The translations under genes and the position numbers were made by a program. Below, piece by piece: positions 18,157 to 26,971 of a stretch of DNA of 43,508 bases. The notes below the pieces were generated by a model. It was not told the DNA's origin, did not search any database, and worked only from the letters and a program-made list of their open reading frames with translations. Each line of letters opens with the position of its first letter. The first letter of the stretch is position 1. Origin of the DNA: an uncultured Sulfuricurvum sp. GTDB taxonomy: Bacteria > Campylobacterota > Campylobacteria > Campylobacterales > Sulfurimonadaceae. Location: contig CAIMUF010000035.1 in NCBI GenBank assembly GCA_903844635.1, positions 1 to 43,508 on the forward strand, read 5' to 3'.

Positions 18157-19203
18157 ATGACAATCAATATTTCTCTTAATCGAATTATAGACGACTCTTA
18201 TCCTATCCATATTGGTCCATTGCAAGATATTGAATTCAATGGTAAAGTCGTTGTTCTAACCAATCCAAAAGTAGCTGGATTGCATCTTCATACTCTTCTT
18301 TTAAAACTCAAAGCAAAAGAAGTTTTCATCATTACAATTGCGGATGGGGAGCAGTATAAAAATCTTGAGACTATTGAATTCATTTTGGACCGGATGTTTG
18401 ATCACCGATTGAATCGAAAATCTTTACTTGTCGCTTTTGGCGGTGGTGTAATTGGAGATATGGGAGGATTTGCTTCAAGTCTCTATAATCGTGGTATTGA
18501 TTTTATTCAGATACCAACGACATTGCTTTCTCAAGTTGATGCCAGTGTTGGTGGAAAAACAGGAGTTAATAACCGATTTGGTAAGAATCTTATCGGGGCA
18601 TTTCACCAACCTAAAGCCGTTTATATTGATCCAGCATTTTTAAGTACACTTCCCCAACGTGAGTTTGGAGCCGGTGTTGCTGAGATTGTTAAAATGGCGG
18701 TAACCTTTAACAAAGAATTTTTTGAGTGGCTTGAAAACAATGATCTTCGTGAAAATGATAATCTATTGAGTGCCATTTCTAAGGCCGTTGAAACCAAAGC
18801 TCGTGTTGTTGAAGCTGATGAAAAAGAGCAAGGACTTCGTGCAGCTCTTAATTATGGACATACTTTTGGACATGTGATTGAGAACGAGACCCAATATGAA
18901 ACCTATTTACATGGTGAAAGTGTAGCAATAGGTATGATTATGGCCAATAATCTTGCGTGTGAGTTAGGTCTTATGAGTATAGATGAAATACTGCGTGTTC
19001 GAGCTGTATTAGAACGTTATGGCTTGCCTCTTTCGTATGAAATAACGGACGTTGAGAAATTTTATCAAGCATTTTTCTTGGATAAAAAAAGCGCAGACAG
19101 TGCTATAACTTTTATTTTACCTCGTTCTATTGGTGGCGTCGAAATCACTGATAAAATTGATGTCAATGTTGTAAAATCCATTTTAAGACGATTTCAAAAA
19201 TGA
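18157..19203 (+). CDS. aroB: 3-dehydroquinate synthase
   Basis: The 348-residue protein has the AroB signatures: the NAD-binding FGGGVIGDMGGFASSLYNRGI region (about 89-109), PTTLLSQVDASVGGKTGVN, KNLIGAFHQP, and the zinc-binding histidines in LNYGHTFGHVIE with another near LHGESVAIGM. It converts DAHP to 3-dehydroquinate in the shikimate pathway. It overlaps the MscS-family gene by 4 bases (ATGA). The order aroB-mscS-mtaB-ftsH-like is, as I recall, that of Helicobacter pylori HP0283-HP0286, which supports the phylum assignment. Confidence 0.95.
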   Translation: MTINISLNRIIDDSYPIHIGPLQDIEFNGKVVVLTNPKVAGLHLHTLLLKLKAKEVFIITIADGEQYKNLETIEFILDRMFDHRLNRKSLLVAFGGGVIGDMGGFASSLYNRGIDFIQIPTTLLSQVDASVGGKTGVNNRFGKNLIGAFHQPKAVYIDPAFLSTLPQREFGAGVAEIVKMAVTFNKEFFEWLENNDLRENDNLLSAISKAVETKARVVEADEKEQGLRAALNYGHTFGHVIENETQYETYLHGESVAIGMIMANNLACELGLMSIDEILRVRAVLERYGLPLSYEITDVEKFYQAFFLDKKSADSAITFILPRSIGGVEITDKIDVNVVKSILRRFQK

Positions 19204-20825
19204 AATTACTGTTTGTCTTTAAAAGTATTCTTCTTGTTATATTTTTCTCTACACTTTCTTGGGGTGCTTTGCCTGTTGAACAGGGTGATATTAACACCAA
19301 TACTGAGCATCAAGAAAATATTAATAGTAAAAAAAATGAACTGGAAAAACTTCAAAAAACACTTTCAAAAGAAAATAGCATTTGGATTAAAAGTTATGAT
19401 TCGTATTCGGCATATCGAGCTGCTCGAAAAAGCTTGCGTGAGGTCAAATGGCGTATAAATGAGTTAGAAGATTCCCGCTCAACGAGTGAGCATAAGCTCG
19501 AACTAGAAGCGCTTCAGGCAAAAGAGAGAATTCTGACGGATCAGATCGCGTTATTGCAAGCCCAGGGAACTTCACCTTTTATCGCGTTACTAAAACCCGA
19601 TGAAGCAGGCACTCTTCCCAGTGTTAGTAATCCCTTTGAAATTGTTATGGGTCTTTCATACGTTAAACGTCTCAACAGCCAATTTAGAGATTATACGGTT
19701 CGTGCAGAAGATTTGCAAGACATTATTACCAATCTTGATCGGCAAGCTGAGTTAACTAAAGAGCTCACGCAGTTGGAGCCAAAAGAAAAAAAATATTGGA
19801 CGGATTTAGAAAATACTCTTTTGAGAGTTGAAAAGTTCAAATTGGCACTTGATACCTTAAATACTACGACTAAAGTATATGAAAAGCGGATTGAATCAAC
19901 GGAAGCTAAAATTAATAAAGAGATTAAAGATCAGTTGTACAAGCTTTTTACTCTTTTTGTTTTCATTGTCATCTTATTACTAATTTCTTTTTTAATAAAG
20001 AGAGCTGCTAAGCATTATGTTACGGACAATGAGCGTTTTTACATGATCAATAAAATTGTAACGCTTGTCAGTGTGACGCTGATTGCTATCGTAGCTATGT
20101 TTAGTTATATTGATAATGTTGGCTATTTCGCGACAGTTTTAGGATTTGCTTCAGCAGGTCTCGCCATTGCGATGCGTGATTGGTTTATGTCTCTTTTTGG
20201 TTGGGTTGTAATTTTTGTGGGTGGTTCAATTCACGTTGGTGACCGCATTCGCGTCGTCAAAGAGGGGATGGAATATGTTGGTGATGTGTTGGATATTTCT
20301 CCATTGCGCATCACTTTAATGGAAGATGTTACCCTGACTACTATCCAAGTCAATCGCAGAGCAGGGAGGATCATTTTTGTCCCTAACAATTATATTTTTA
20401 CTTCGATGATTGCTAACTATTCACATGCTTCGCTCAAAACAGTATGGGATGGAATTGACATTATGATTACATTTGATTCTGATCATAAAAAAGCAGTTCA
20501 TATTGTGAAAGAAATTTGCCGTAAATATTCTAAAGGCTATACTGAAATCACCCGTAAACAGCTCAATAAATTACGTGATCGCTATAGTCTTAAAAACAGT
20601 AATGTAGAACCTAGAGTATTTACGTTTATTGAGTCGAATGGAGTAAAAATAAGTGGATGGTATTTAACCAATGCCTATGCTACCCTTACGTTGCGCAGTA
20701 CTATTTCGGGCGATATTGTGGATGCTTTTAATGCTGAATCAGACATTACGATAGCCTATCCTACTCAAACGTTTTATACGGGACCTATTCCTCCAAAATC
20801 ATTGCCTAAAGTAGAAGAAGTATGA
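19200..20825 (+). CDS. MscS-family mechanosensitive channel with N-terminal coiled coil
   Basis: The 541-residue protein has a signal peptide (to about residue 22), a charged periplasmic coiled-coil part (about 35-250), and transmembrane helices at about 250-270, 280-300 and 308-330. The last is the pore-lining MscS helix with glycine/alanine spacing (TVLGFASAGLAIAMRDW). It then has the beta domain (GDRIRVVKEGMEYVGDVLDISPLRITL) and an alpha/beta C-terminus. It would act as a tension-gated safety valve of the inner membrane. The long N-terminal helical part is like MscK or YbdG-type relatives, though shorter than MscK. It is coupled to aroB and mtaB by 4-base overlaps. Confidence 0.87.
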   Translation: MKLLFVFKSILLVIFFSTLSWGALPVEQGDINTNTEHQENINSKKNELEKLQKTLSKENSIWIKSYDSYSAYRAARKSLREVKWRINELEDSRSTSEHKLELEALQAKERILTDQIALLQAQGTSPFIALLKPDEAGTLPSVSNPFEIVMGLSYVKRLNSQFRDYTVRAEDLQDIITNLDRQAELTKELTQLEPKEKKYWTDLENTLLRVEKFKLALDTLNTTTKVYEKRIESTEAKINKEIKDQLYKLFTLFVFIVILLLISFLIKRAAKHYVTDNERFYMINKIVTLVSVTLIAIVAMFSYIDNVGYFATVLGFASAGLAIAMRDWFMSLFGWVVIFVGGSIHVGDRIRVVKEGMEYVGDVLDISPLRITLMEDVTLTTIQVNRRAGRIIFVPNNYIFTSMIANYSHASLKTVWDGIDIMITFDSDHKKAVHIVKEICRKYSKGYTEITRKQLNKLRDRYSLKNSNVEPRVFTFIESNGVKISGWYLTNAYATLTLRSTISGDIVDAFNAESDITIAYPTQTFYTGPIPPKSLPKVEEV

Positions 20826-22066
20826 AGCCAAAAGTTTATTTTAAAACCTTCGGATGCCGTACCAATGTTTTTGATTCGCAAGTAATGATGAGCGGACTTA
20901 AAGATTATGAGGTTACAGAAGAAGAGAGTGCAGCAGATATTGTCGTTGTGAATTCATGTACGGTTACCAATGGTGCTGATGTAAGTGTTCGGGGTTACAT
21001 TAACAGTATGGAAAAACAAGGAAAAAAGCTGTTTCTAACGGGTTGCGGAGCCCACACCAAAGGTGAAAGCCTTTTTAGTACCAACAAGGTTCATGGAGTA
21101 TTCGGTCAATCGGAAAAAATGAAAATCAATACCCTTCTCTCGAGTGAAAATCGTTTTTATGAGATTGGGGATTTAAATTATATTGATGATGCGATAGTGG
21201 ATGAATTTATCGGCAAATCCAGAGCATTTATTAAAATCCAAGAGGGGTGTAATTTCCGTTGTAATTACTGTATTATCCCTTTTGTCCGTGGTGACGCACG
21301 AAGTATGGACGAGATGAAAATTTTAGAACAGGTTTCACGTCTTGCGAGTAATGGTTTTGGAGAATTTGTTCTCACCGGGACAAATGTAGGAAGTTATGGG
21401 CAGGGAGAGGGGAAAACTATCGCCTCTTTGATGCAAAAAATGTCACTTATACGCGGTGTTCGACGTATTCGAGTTGGATCATTAGAGCCGATACAAATCA
21501 ATGAAGCGTTTCGCGAAATTTTAGATGAACCGTGGTTAGAGCGCCATTTACATATAGCCATTCAACACAGCTCAAATGATATGTTAAAGATGATGAACCG
21601 TCGTAACCGATTTGAGAGTGATAGAGAACTTTTTACTTTGCTGCATGATAAAGGTTTTGCATTGGGGACGGATTTTATTGTCGGTCATCCGGGAGAGAGT
21701 GATGTGCTATGGGAAGAAGCGATGAAAAATATTCGAGAGCTTCATTTGACCCATATTCATCCGTTTACGTATTCTAAACGAGATGGAACCCCCAGTGCTC
21801 TTTTAAAACCTGAGATAAATGGAGCCGTTTCCAGTGTACGAATGGCAGAACTGAATGCTTTGATTACGTCCAATAATCTTAACTTCCGACGTAGAACAAC
21901 AGCGCCGTTAGATGTTTTAATCGAATCAGGTAGTAATGGTATCTACAGCGGATTGGATCAGTTTTTTAATAAAATAGTAGTCCATAGTGAGGAAGATTTG
22001 TCAGGTAACTGGGTAACAATCGATAACTACGAGGTACAAGATGAACATAACAAAGCTCAATTTTAA
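20822..22066 (+). CDS. mtaB: tRNA t6A37 methylthiotransferase MtaB
   Basis: The 414-residue protein has the methylthiotransferase layout: an N-terminal UPF0004 domain with Cys12, Cys46 and Cys75, a radical SAM domain with Cys143, Cys147 and Cys150 (CNFRCNYC), and a shorter C-terminal TRAM-like part. The KTFGCRTN start and PFVRGDARS are typical of MtaB rather than MiaB or RimO. It adds a methylthio group to t6A37, making ms2t6A in ANN-decoding tRNAs, whose t6A also depends on TsaE encoded in this window. It overlaps mscS by 4 bases and the FtsH-like gene by 26 bases. Confidence 0.9.
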   Translation: MKPKVYFKTFGCRTNVFDSQVMMSGLKDYEVTEEESAADIVVVNSCTVTNGADVSVRGYINSMEKQGKKLFLTGCGAHTKGESLFSTNKVHGVFGQSEKMKINTLLSSENRFYEIGDLNYIDDAIVDEFIGKSRAFIKIQEGCNFRCNYCIIPFVRGDARSMDEMKILEQVSRLASNGFGEFVLTGTNVGSYGQGEGKTIASLMQKMSLIRGVRRIRVGSLEPIQINEAFREILDEPWLERHLHIAIQHSSNDMLKMMNRRNRFESDRELFTLLHDKGFALGTDFIVGHPGESDVLWEEAMKNIRELHLTHIHPFTYSKRDGTPSALLKPEINGAVSSVRMAELNALITSNNLNFRRRTTAPLDVLIESGSNGIYSGLDQFFNKIVVHSEEDLSGNWVTIDNYEVQDEHNKAQF

Positions 22067-23699
22067 TCGTAATCAGCTTATTTTACTCCTCTCAGGGGGG
22101 ATTATTCTCGCATTATTGCTTTATGCTCTTCTTAGAGAAAGCAGTACAATAGCTTCGCTTGATGAGGTAACACGTATTATCGCATCCAATCAAGTCGAAA
22201 AAGCGGTAGTAGACGGAAACTATCTTTATCTCTCAACCTCAAATGAAGATGTTGTAAAAATTCTTTCATCACAGCTTCCAGCTGAATTAACTTCACATTT
22301 AAAAATCGAAGTAAAAAGCAGTAATGGATGGTTATGGTTTCTCTTACTTTTTGCTCTTATTGGGACAGTCGTGTTTTGGGTTGCTAGAAATCGTAAAGCT
22401 GAAATTTCGTCTATTCATGAAGAGACTCCTCTTAAATCTGCTGAAAATGAGCCGATCAATGTGCAATCACCTGTTGCTGTAAAATCCAATGTCCGATTTA
22501 GTGATATCGGTGGGATTAGTGATGTGAAAGAGGAGCTCGAAGAAATCATTGATTTTCTTCGAAATCCAAAACGCTATTACAGTTTCGGTGCACGTATGCC
22601 TCGTGGAGTTTTACTTGTAGGTCCTCCGGGTGTGGGAAAAACTATGATTGCAAAAGCGGTGGCGCATGAAGCTGATGTCCCATTTTTTTACCAAAGTGGT
22701 GCTTCATTTGTGCAAATTTATGTGGGGATGGGGGCAAAGAGGGTTCACGAGCTTTTCTCTGCAGCGAAAAAAAATGCCCCCTCTATTATTTTTATAGATG
22801 AAATCGATGCGGTCGGAAAAAAGCGTGGCGGTGAACGAAATGATGAGCGTGAGGGGACACTTAATCAGCTTCTCACCGAAATGGACGGCTTCGAAGATAC
22901 GAGTGGAATTATCGTTATTGCTGCAACGAATAACATAGAGGTCATGGACAGTGCATTGTTACGTTCAGGACGGTTTGATCGTCGTGTTTTCGTTGAGCTT
23001 CCGACGTCAAGTGAGCGAATTTCTATTTTAGAAAAATATCTTCAACGTATCCCACATGATCTTTCCATTGATGAAGTTGCTAAAATGACGGTCGGTTTTA
23101 ATGGGGCATCTTTAGCGGCATTGGTGAATGAAGCGGCATTGCTATGTCTACGATCCAATGCATTTCAAGTCAAATTAGATCATTTTTTAGCCGTCAAAGA
23201 TAAAGTAATGTTAGGAAAAAAACGTCTAGTGATGCTGAGTGACAAGCAGCGCCATCATCAAGCTCGTTATCAAGCGGGGAAAGCATTCGTAGCAACATGG
23301 TTTGATTTGGCGTATGAAAAAATAACTTTGAGCAATGACACCATCACACCTCCCGTCTCAGAGCCCCTTTTAAAACACGAAATCGAGGCACATGTTCGGA
23401 TTCATCTGGCAGGAATAGTCGCGTGTGAGCTTCGTTTTGGCGAGCATGCGAGTAATGCCTCTCACGATTTATCTGAAGCAAAAATACTGGTAGATTCGAT
23501 GATTAATGAGTATGGGATGGGCTCATCTCTCATTCCTTCATCAGAGGACAATTCTGCACTATTAAACCGCCTATACGAAGAGACACGAATACTTGTTGAA
23601 CATCATGAAAAAAGTATTGATAAGCTTGAGGCTATTTTAAGTGAATACGAACACATTTCCAAAGCATTGGCAAAAGAGACCATTCGTGATATTCTATAG
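22041..23699 (+). CDS. FtsH-like AAA ATPase with disabled metalloprotease site
   Basis: The 552-residue protein has the FtsH plan: TM1 (about 12-30), a short periplasmic domain, TM2 (about 97-115), an AAA module and the M41 helical domain. AAA motifs are good: Walker A GPPGVGKT (194-201), pore loop IYVGMG, Walker B IIFIDEID (249-256) and the arginine-finger region RSGRFDRR. The zinc motif HEAGH of active FtsH is replaced by YQAGK (410-414), losing both histidines and the catalytic glutamate, while the later DLSEA aspartate (Asp476) remains. Proteolysis is therefore not expected; an ATP-driven membrane unfoldase or partner of a true FtsH is likely. GAGGT 6 bases ahead supports the start inside mtaB. 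Shorter than E. coli FtsH (644). Confidence 0.87.
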   Translation: MNITKLNFNRNQLILLLSGGIILALLLYALLRESSTIASLDEVTRIIASNQVEKAVVDGNYLYLSTSNEDVVKILSSQLPAELTSHLKIEVKSSNGWLWFLLLFALIGTVVFWVARNRKAEISSIHEETPLKSAENEPINVQSPVAVKSNVRFSDIGGISDVKEELEEIIDFLRNPKRYYSFGARMPRGVLLVGPPGVGKTMIAKAVAHEADVPFFYQSGASFVQIYVGMGAKRVHELFSAAKKNAPSIIFIDEIDAVGKKRGGERNDEREGTLNQLLTEMDGFEDTSGIIVIAATNNIEVMDSALLRSGRFDRRVFVELPTSSERISILEKYLQRIPHDLSIDEVAKMTVGFNGASLAALVNEAALLCLRSNAFQVKLDHFLAVKDKVMLGKKRLVMLSDKQRHHQARYQAGKAFVATWFDLAYEKITLSNDTITPPVSEPLLKHEIEAHVRIHLAGIVACELRFGEHASNASHDLSEAKILVDSMINEYGMGSSLIPSSEDNSALLNRLYEETRILVEHHEKSIDKLEAILSEYEHISKALAKETIRDIL

Positions 23700-24204
23700 T
23701 GGATTTTCGTTGAAGAATGAGGCATCTTTTTTTGAGCCGTATTTGGAAAAAAGTGAGTATACCGTTGCAGGATTTAGTTATGGTGCCATTAAGGCTGCAA
23801 TTCATGCTTCTGAAGCGACAAAGCGAATTGATACCCTACAGCTTTTTTCTCCCGCATTTTTCCAAACCAAAAAAGAGTCATTTAAGCGTCTTCAGATGGG
23901 TGCATTCTTAAAATCAAAAGAAGAGTACCTTGAGATTTTTTTACGAACATGTTTCGCTCCGTATAAAGCTCAAGAGGTTGCATTGGATGAAGATGCATCG
24001 GAAGATCAGTTGAGAGAATTGCTCTATTTTGAATGGACTAAGGCTCTGATGGATTCCATATTCTCCAAAGGAATACGCATCGAGGTATTTTTAGGGCTTG
24101 AAGACAAAGTGATTGATGTACAGGGGGCAAGAGAATTTTTTCTTCCCTTTTCTACCGTGACGTCCATACGAACAGGCAACCATTTTTTACAGGAGTATAT
24201 ATGA
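23686..24204 (+). CDS. bioV: BioV-type pimelyl-ACP methyl ester esterase
   Basis: I take the GTG at 23686 as start, giving MIFYSGFSLKNE, which matches the start of Helicobacter pylori BioV as I recall it; AAAGAG lies 7 bases upstream. The 172-residue protein is a compact alpha/beta hydrolase: nucleophile Ser31 in GFSYGA, a probable acid at Asp140 or Asp144 in LGLEDKVIDVQ, and His166 in GNHFLQ. LFSP and RIEVFLGL also match the family. BioV removes the methyl group from pimeloyl-ACP methyl ester, the last step before biotin ring assembly, replacing BioH. It overlaps the FtsH-like gene by 14 bases and mog by 4. Confidence 0.8.
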   Translation: MIFYSGFSLKNEASFFEPYLEKSEYTVAGFSYGAIKAAIHASEATKRIDTLQLFSPAFFQTKKESFKRLQMGAFLKSKEEYLEIFLRTCFAPYKAQEVALDEDASEDQLRELLYFEWTKALMDSIFSKGIRIEVFLGLEDKVIDVQGAREFFLPFSTVTSIRTGNHFLQEYI

Positions 24205-24722
24205 TTAAAATCGGCGTAATTACAGCATCAGACCGTGCCAGTGCAGGAATTTATGAGGATATATCCGGAGTGGCTATCCAAGATACAATGAAAGACTATT
24301 TGAAAAGTCCTCATGTAATCGTCTATCGTTGCATACCTGATGTTCAAGCAACGATCGAAGAAACGATGATTGAATTGTGTGATACACAAGGGTGTTGCTT
24401 GGTAGTAACTACAGGTGGAACGGGTCCTGCATTGCGTGACGTGACACCAGAAGCCACCGAAAACGTTTGTGAGAAGATGATGCCGGGGTTTGGTGAACTG
24501 ATGCGTCAGGTGAGTCTCAAATACGTTCCTACTGCGATTTTGTCTCGTCAAACAGCGGGAATTCGAGGTTCTAGTCTCATAATCAATCTACCGGGAAAAC
24601 CAAAATCAATACGTGAGTGTCTGGATGCAGTGTTCCCAGCTGTCCCCTATTGTATTGATTTGATCGGCGGAGATTATTTGGAGTGCAATGAAGAGGTTAT
24701 TAAGGCATTCCGTCCGAAATAA
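24201..24722 (+). CDS. mog: Molybdopterin adenylyltransferase Mog
   Basis: The 173-residue protein shows the MogA/MoaB fold: IGVITASDRASAGIYED at the start, TTGGTGPALRDVTPEAT (about 71-87) and LIINLPGKPKSIRECLDAVFPAVPYCIDLIGG. It adenylates molybdopterin before molybdenum insertion, so it serves molybdoenzymes such as nitrate or formate enzymes encoded elsewhere. It overlaps bioV by 4 bases and is last in the aroB operon. A palindrome follows 6 bases after the stop. Confidence 0.92.
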   Translation: MIKIGVITASDRASAGIYEDISGVAIQDTMKDYLKSPHVIVYRCIPDVQATIEETMIELCDTQGCCLVVTTGGTGPALRDVTPEATENVCEKMMPGFGELMRQVSLKYVPTAILSRQTAGIRGSSLIINLPGKPKSIRECLDAVFPAVPYCIDLIGGDYLECNEEVIKAFRPK

Positions 24723-24728
24723 CTCAAT

Positions 24729-24742
24729 GAGTTTTAAAACTC
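24729..24742. repeat. 14-base perfect palindrome after mog
   Basis: GAGTTTTAAAACTC is a perfect palindrome directly after mog and before the leuD promoter. It could be a weak terminator (followed by TTTC) or a binding site near the leuD promoter. Nothing decides between these. Confidence 0.35.
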
Positions 24743-24759
24743 TTTCAACACTTCTTGGC

Positions 24760-24765
24760 TATAAT
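24760..24765 (+). promoter_or_regulatory. Candidate -10 element of leuD operon
   Basis: A consensus TATAAT preceded by TTGGC lies 34 bases before the leuD ATG. AGGA 7-8 bases before the ATG is the ribosome site. This likely starts the leuD-leuB-purU-trmL unit. Confidence 0.55.
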
Positions 24766-24799
24766 TCGCCCAATAAATCATACTTTATAGGATACCTTG

Positions 24800-25309
24800 A
24801 TGCAAAAAATTGAAGGGAAAGTTTGGAATTTCGGTAAAGATATCGATACCGACCTTATTATCGCTGCCCGTTATCTCAATACCTCTAATCCACAAGAGCT
24901 TGCAAAGCACGTTATGGAAGATGCCGATCCGACGTTTGTGACTAAAATGACTCCCGGTGATATTATCGTTGCAGATGAAAATTTTGGATGTGGTTCCTCT
25001 CGTGAGCATGCTCCTATTGCTCTAAAAGCTGCGGGTGTAGCTGCAATTATTGCTCCTACTTTTGCCCGTATTTTTTACCGTAACGCGTTTAATATGGGAT
25101 TGCCTATTTTTGAACTTCCGGAGAGTTTGGAAATCAAAGAGGGTGAATCGGTCAGCATTGATATGGATGCAGGGACGATTACCAACACGACAAATGGAAA
25201 AGTCTATAACTTTATACCTATCCCGCCTTTTATGCAAGAGCTTATTAGTGCAGGCGGATTGATGAATTTTGCGGAAGCTGAAATTGCCGCAGCAGGAGAA
25301 AAACAATAA
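24800..25309 (+). CDS. leuD: 3-isopropylmalate dehydratase small subunit
   Basis: The 169-residue protein begins [20 protein letters not shown] and has the family [12 protein letters not shown] (61-72) and NAFNMGLP. With LeuC it isomerises 2- to 3-isopropylmalate in leucine synthesis. This short bacterial/archaeal-type form fits the LeuD class with separate LeuC. I choose ATG 24800 over the TTG just before it because AGGA is well placed. Its stop overlaps the leuB start by one base (TAATG). leuC and leuA are not in the window, so the leucine genes are dispersed. Confidence 0.94.
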   Translation: MQKIEGKVWNFGKDIDTDLIIAARYLNTSNPQELAKHVMEDADPTFVTKMTPGDIIVADENFGCGSSREHAPIALKAAGVAAIIAPTFARIFYRNAFNMGLPIFELPESLEIKEGESVSIDMDAGTITNTTNGKVYNFIPIPPFMQELISAGGLMNFAEAEIAAAGEKQ

Positions 25310-26385
25310 TGAAAAAATACAATATTGCCCTTATCAAAGGGGATGGAATCGGTCCTGAGATTATTGATGAAGCAACTAAAGTTCTTGATGCTGTAGCTGC
25401 ATGCGTAGATATTGAATTTAATTACCAAGAAGTACTGATGGGAGGGTGTGCATATGATGCAACAGGCGACCCGCTTCCACAAGAAACGATTGATGTTTCA
25501 TTGGCAAGTGATGCAGTCCTTTTTGGTGCAATCGGCGGTGAAAAATGGGATACTCTTCCGAGAGAAAAACGTCCTGAGAGCGGATTGCTTCGTTTTCGCA
25601 AAGAGTTAGGTGTTTTTGCCAATCTTCGTCCTGCTAATGTGTACGATGAACTGGTCAATGCAAGTTCCCTCAAGCCTGAGATCGTCAAAGGTGTTGATCT
25701 GATGGTAGTCCGTGAGCTTATCGGCGGTATCTATTTCGGTGAGCCAAAAGGTCGTGATGAGAATAAAGGTTGGAACACTATGGTGTACACCCGTGAGGAA
25801 GTTATTCGTATTGCTCACGTAGCATTTAAAATTGCAATGGAACGTTCGAAAAAAGTGTGTTCTGTGGATAAAGCAAATGTCCTTGATGTCAGTCAGTTGT
25901 GGCGTGAAGTGGTCATCGAAGTTTCTAAAGAATATCCGGAAGTTGCGCTTTCACATATGTACGTGGATAATGCAGCGATGCAGTTAATCCGTGATCCAAA
26001 ACAGTTTGATGTTATTTTGACAGGAAATATTTTTGGAGATATTTTGAGTGATGAGGCGAGTATGCTCTCAGGTTCTATCGGCTTACTTCCTTCTGCTTCT
26101 GTTGGTGCAGCTATCGGTGTGTATGAGCCAATTCATGGATCTGCTCCTGATATTGCAGGTCAGGGAATTGCAAATCCTATCGCAACCATCGCGAGTGCTG
26201 CCATGATGCTTCGTTATGCATTGAGTGAAAATGCAGCGGCTGATCGAATTGACTACGGTATCAAGCAAGCGTTAGCCCAAGGGTATAGAACCAAAGATAT
26301 TGCGGCATTTGATGCTAAAGAGATTTGTTCCACCAGCGAAATGGGTTCCATTATCGCTAACTTAGCGGCGAAATGCAAACTCTAA
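25309..26385 (+). CDS. leuB: 3-isopropylmalate dehydrogenase
   Basis: The 358-residue protein carries the isocitrate/isopropylmalate dehydrogenase signatures: [63 protein letters not shown], and the metal/NAD-binding [31 protein letters not shown] with [14 protein letters not shown]. It oxidises and decarboxylates 3-isopropylmalate. It follows leuD with a one-base overlap, and the next small TPR gene begins inside its last 13 bases. Confidence 0.95.
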   Translation: MKKYNIALIKGDGIGPEIIDEATKVLDAVAACVDIEFNYQEVLMGGCAYDATGDPLPQETIDVSLASDAVLFGAIGGEKWDTLPREKRPESGLLRFRKELGVFANLRPANVYDELVNASSLKPEIVKGVDLMVVRELIGGIYFGEPKGRDENKGWNTMVYTREEVIRIAHVAFKIAMERSKKVCSVDKANVLDVSQLWREVVIEVSKEYPEVALSHMYVDNAAMQLIRDPKQFDVILTGNIFGDILSDEASMLSGSIGLLPSASVGAAIGVYEPIHGSAPDIAGQGIANPIATIASAAMMLRYALSENAAADRIDYGIKQALAQGYRTKDIAAFDAKEICSTSEMGSIIANLAAKCKL

Positions 26386-26621
26386 CCCTCGCAAATATTT
26401 ATGAACTTCAAGGTCTCAAAGAGGAGGCACTTGAAATTTACAAAGAAATTTTAAAAAAAGATCCTTCCAACGGAGATGCTAAAATAGCAATTCGACGACT
26501 CTCCGGAATGCGTAAAAAATTTTTAGGCGTTAACAATGAGATGAAAGCTTTTTTTGTCCAAATGGATGAGGAAGCCGAATTTATCCAATTCGAAAGGTGG
26601 CTATTACGAGCATGGAATTAA
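26373..26621 (+). CDS. Small TPR-like protein
   Basis: The 82-residue protein begins with one recognisable tetratricopeptide unit ([38 protein letters not shown] as two helices; residues 5-42), followed by a Lys/Arg linker and a Phe/Glu-rich end. It is probably a cytoplasmic protein-protein adaptor. It overlaps leuB by 13 bases and the CiaD-like gene by about 10, so it is translated as part of the leu-purU operon. No specific function can be given. Confidence 0.7.
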   Translation: MQTLTLANIYELQGLKEEALEIYKEILKKDPSNGDAKIAIRRLSGMRKKFLGVNNEMKAFFVQMDEEAEFIQFERWLLRAWN

Positions 26622-26953
26622 AAGATGTTATTTTGTCAACTCTTGCAGAAATTGAAGAGATTGGTGCTCTCAGAGATATAGAAATACCAACTATCAAGAA
26701 AGAGTCTATTGAAGCAGTACATGTAGTTGAAACTCAAACCTCATATTCTCAAAATGTTAGTGAGAATAAGACTTCTCATGATGATGAGATGAGAATATTA
26801 GATGGTATACGAGAACGCCTTTTAGTCTTATTTGAAGGTTTTCAATCTCCTAATAATGTTCAAATTGAAGCTAAAGTAGATTTGACATTAAACTTTTTAG
26901 AATATTTATTGGCTACTATCGACAATCGACTCGAAACTATTAAAGTGAAATAA
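26612..26953 (+). CDS. CiaD-like domain protein
   Basis: I prefer ATG 26612 ([17 protein letters not shown]); an in-frame GTG at 26597 is possible. The 113-residue acidic protein has a helical N-terminus, a disordered middle, and a C-terminal block IRERLLVLFEGF plus LTLNFLEYLLATIDNRLE (about 72-108). This block resembles, from memory, the C-terminus of Campylobacter jejuni CiaD (Cj0788), whose gene also lies near purU (Cj0790). In C. jejuni CiaD is delivered to host cells via the flagellum. Here the organism looks free-living, so the conserved block may have a bacterial role. The family link is by eye and needs a profile search. Confidence 0.55.
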   Translation: MELKDVILSTLAEIEEIGALRDIEIPTIKKESIEAVHVVETQTSYSQNVSENKTSHDDEMRILDGIRERLLVLFEGFQSPNNVQIEAKVDLTLNFLEYLLATIDNRLETIKVK

Positions 26954-26971
26954 CCAAAGGCTACTCCTCAA

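Noticed and set aside
25022-25482. Minus-strand open frames opposite leuD/leuB
   Set aside because: Shadow frames of conserved leucine genes; no start signals.
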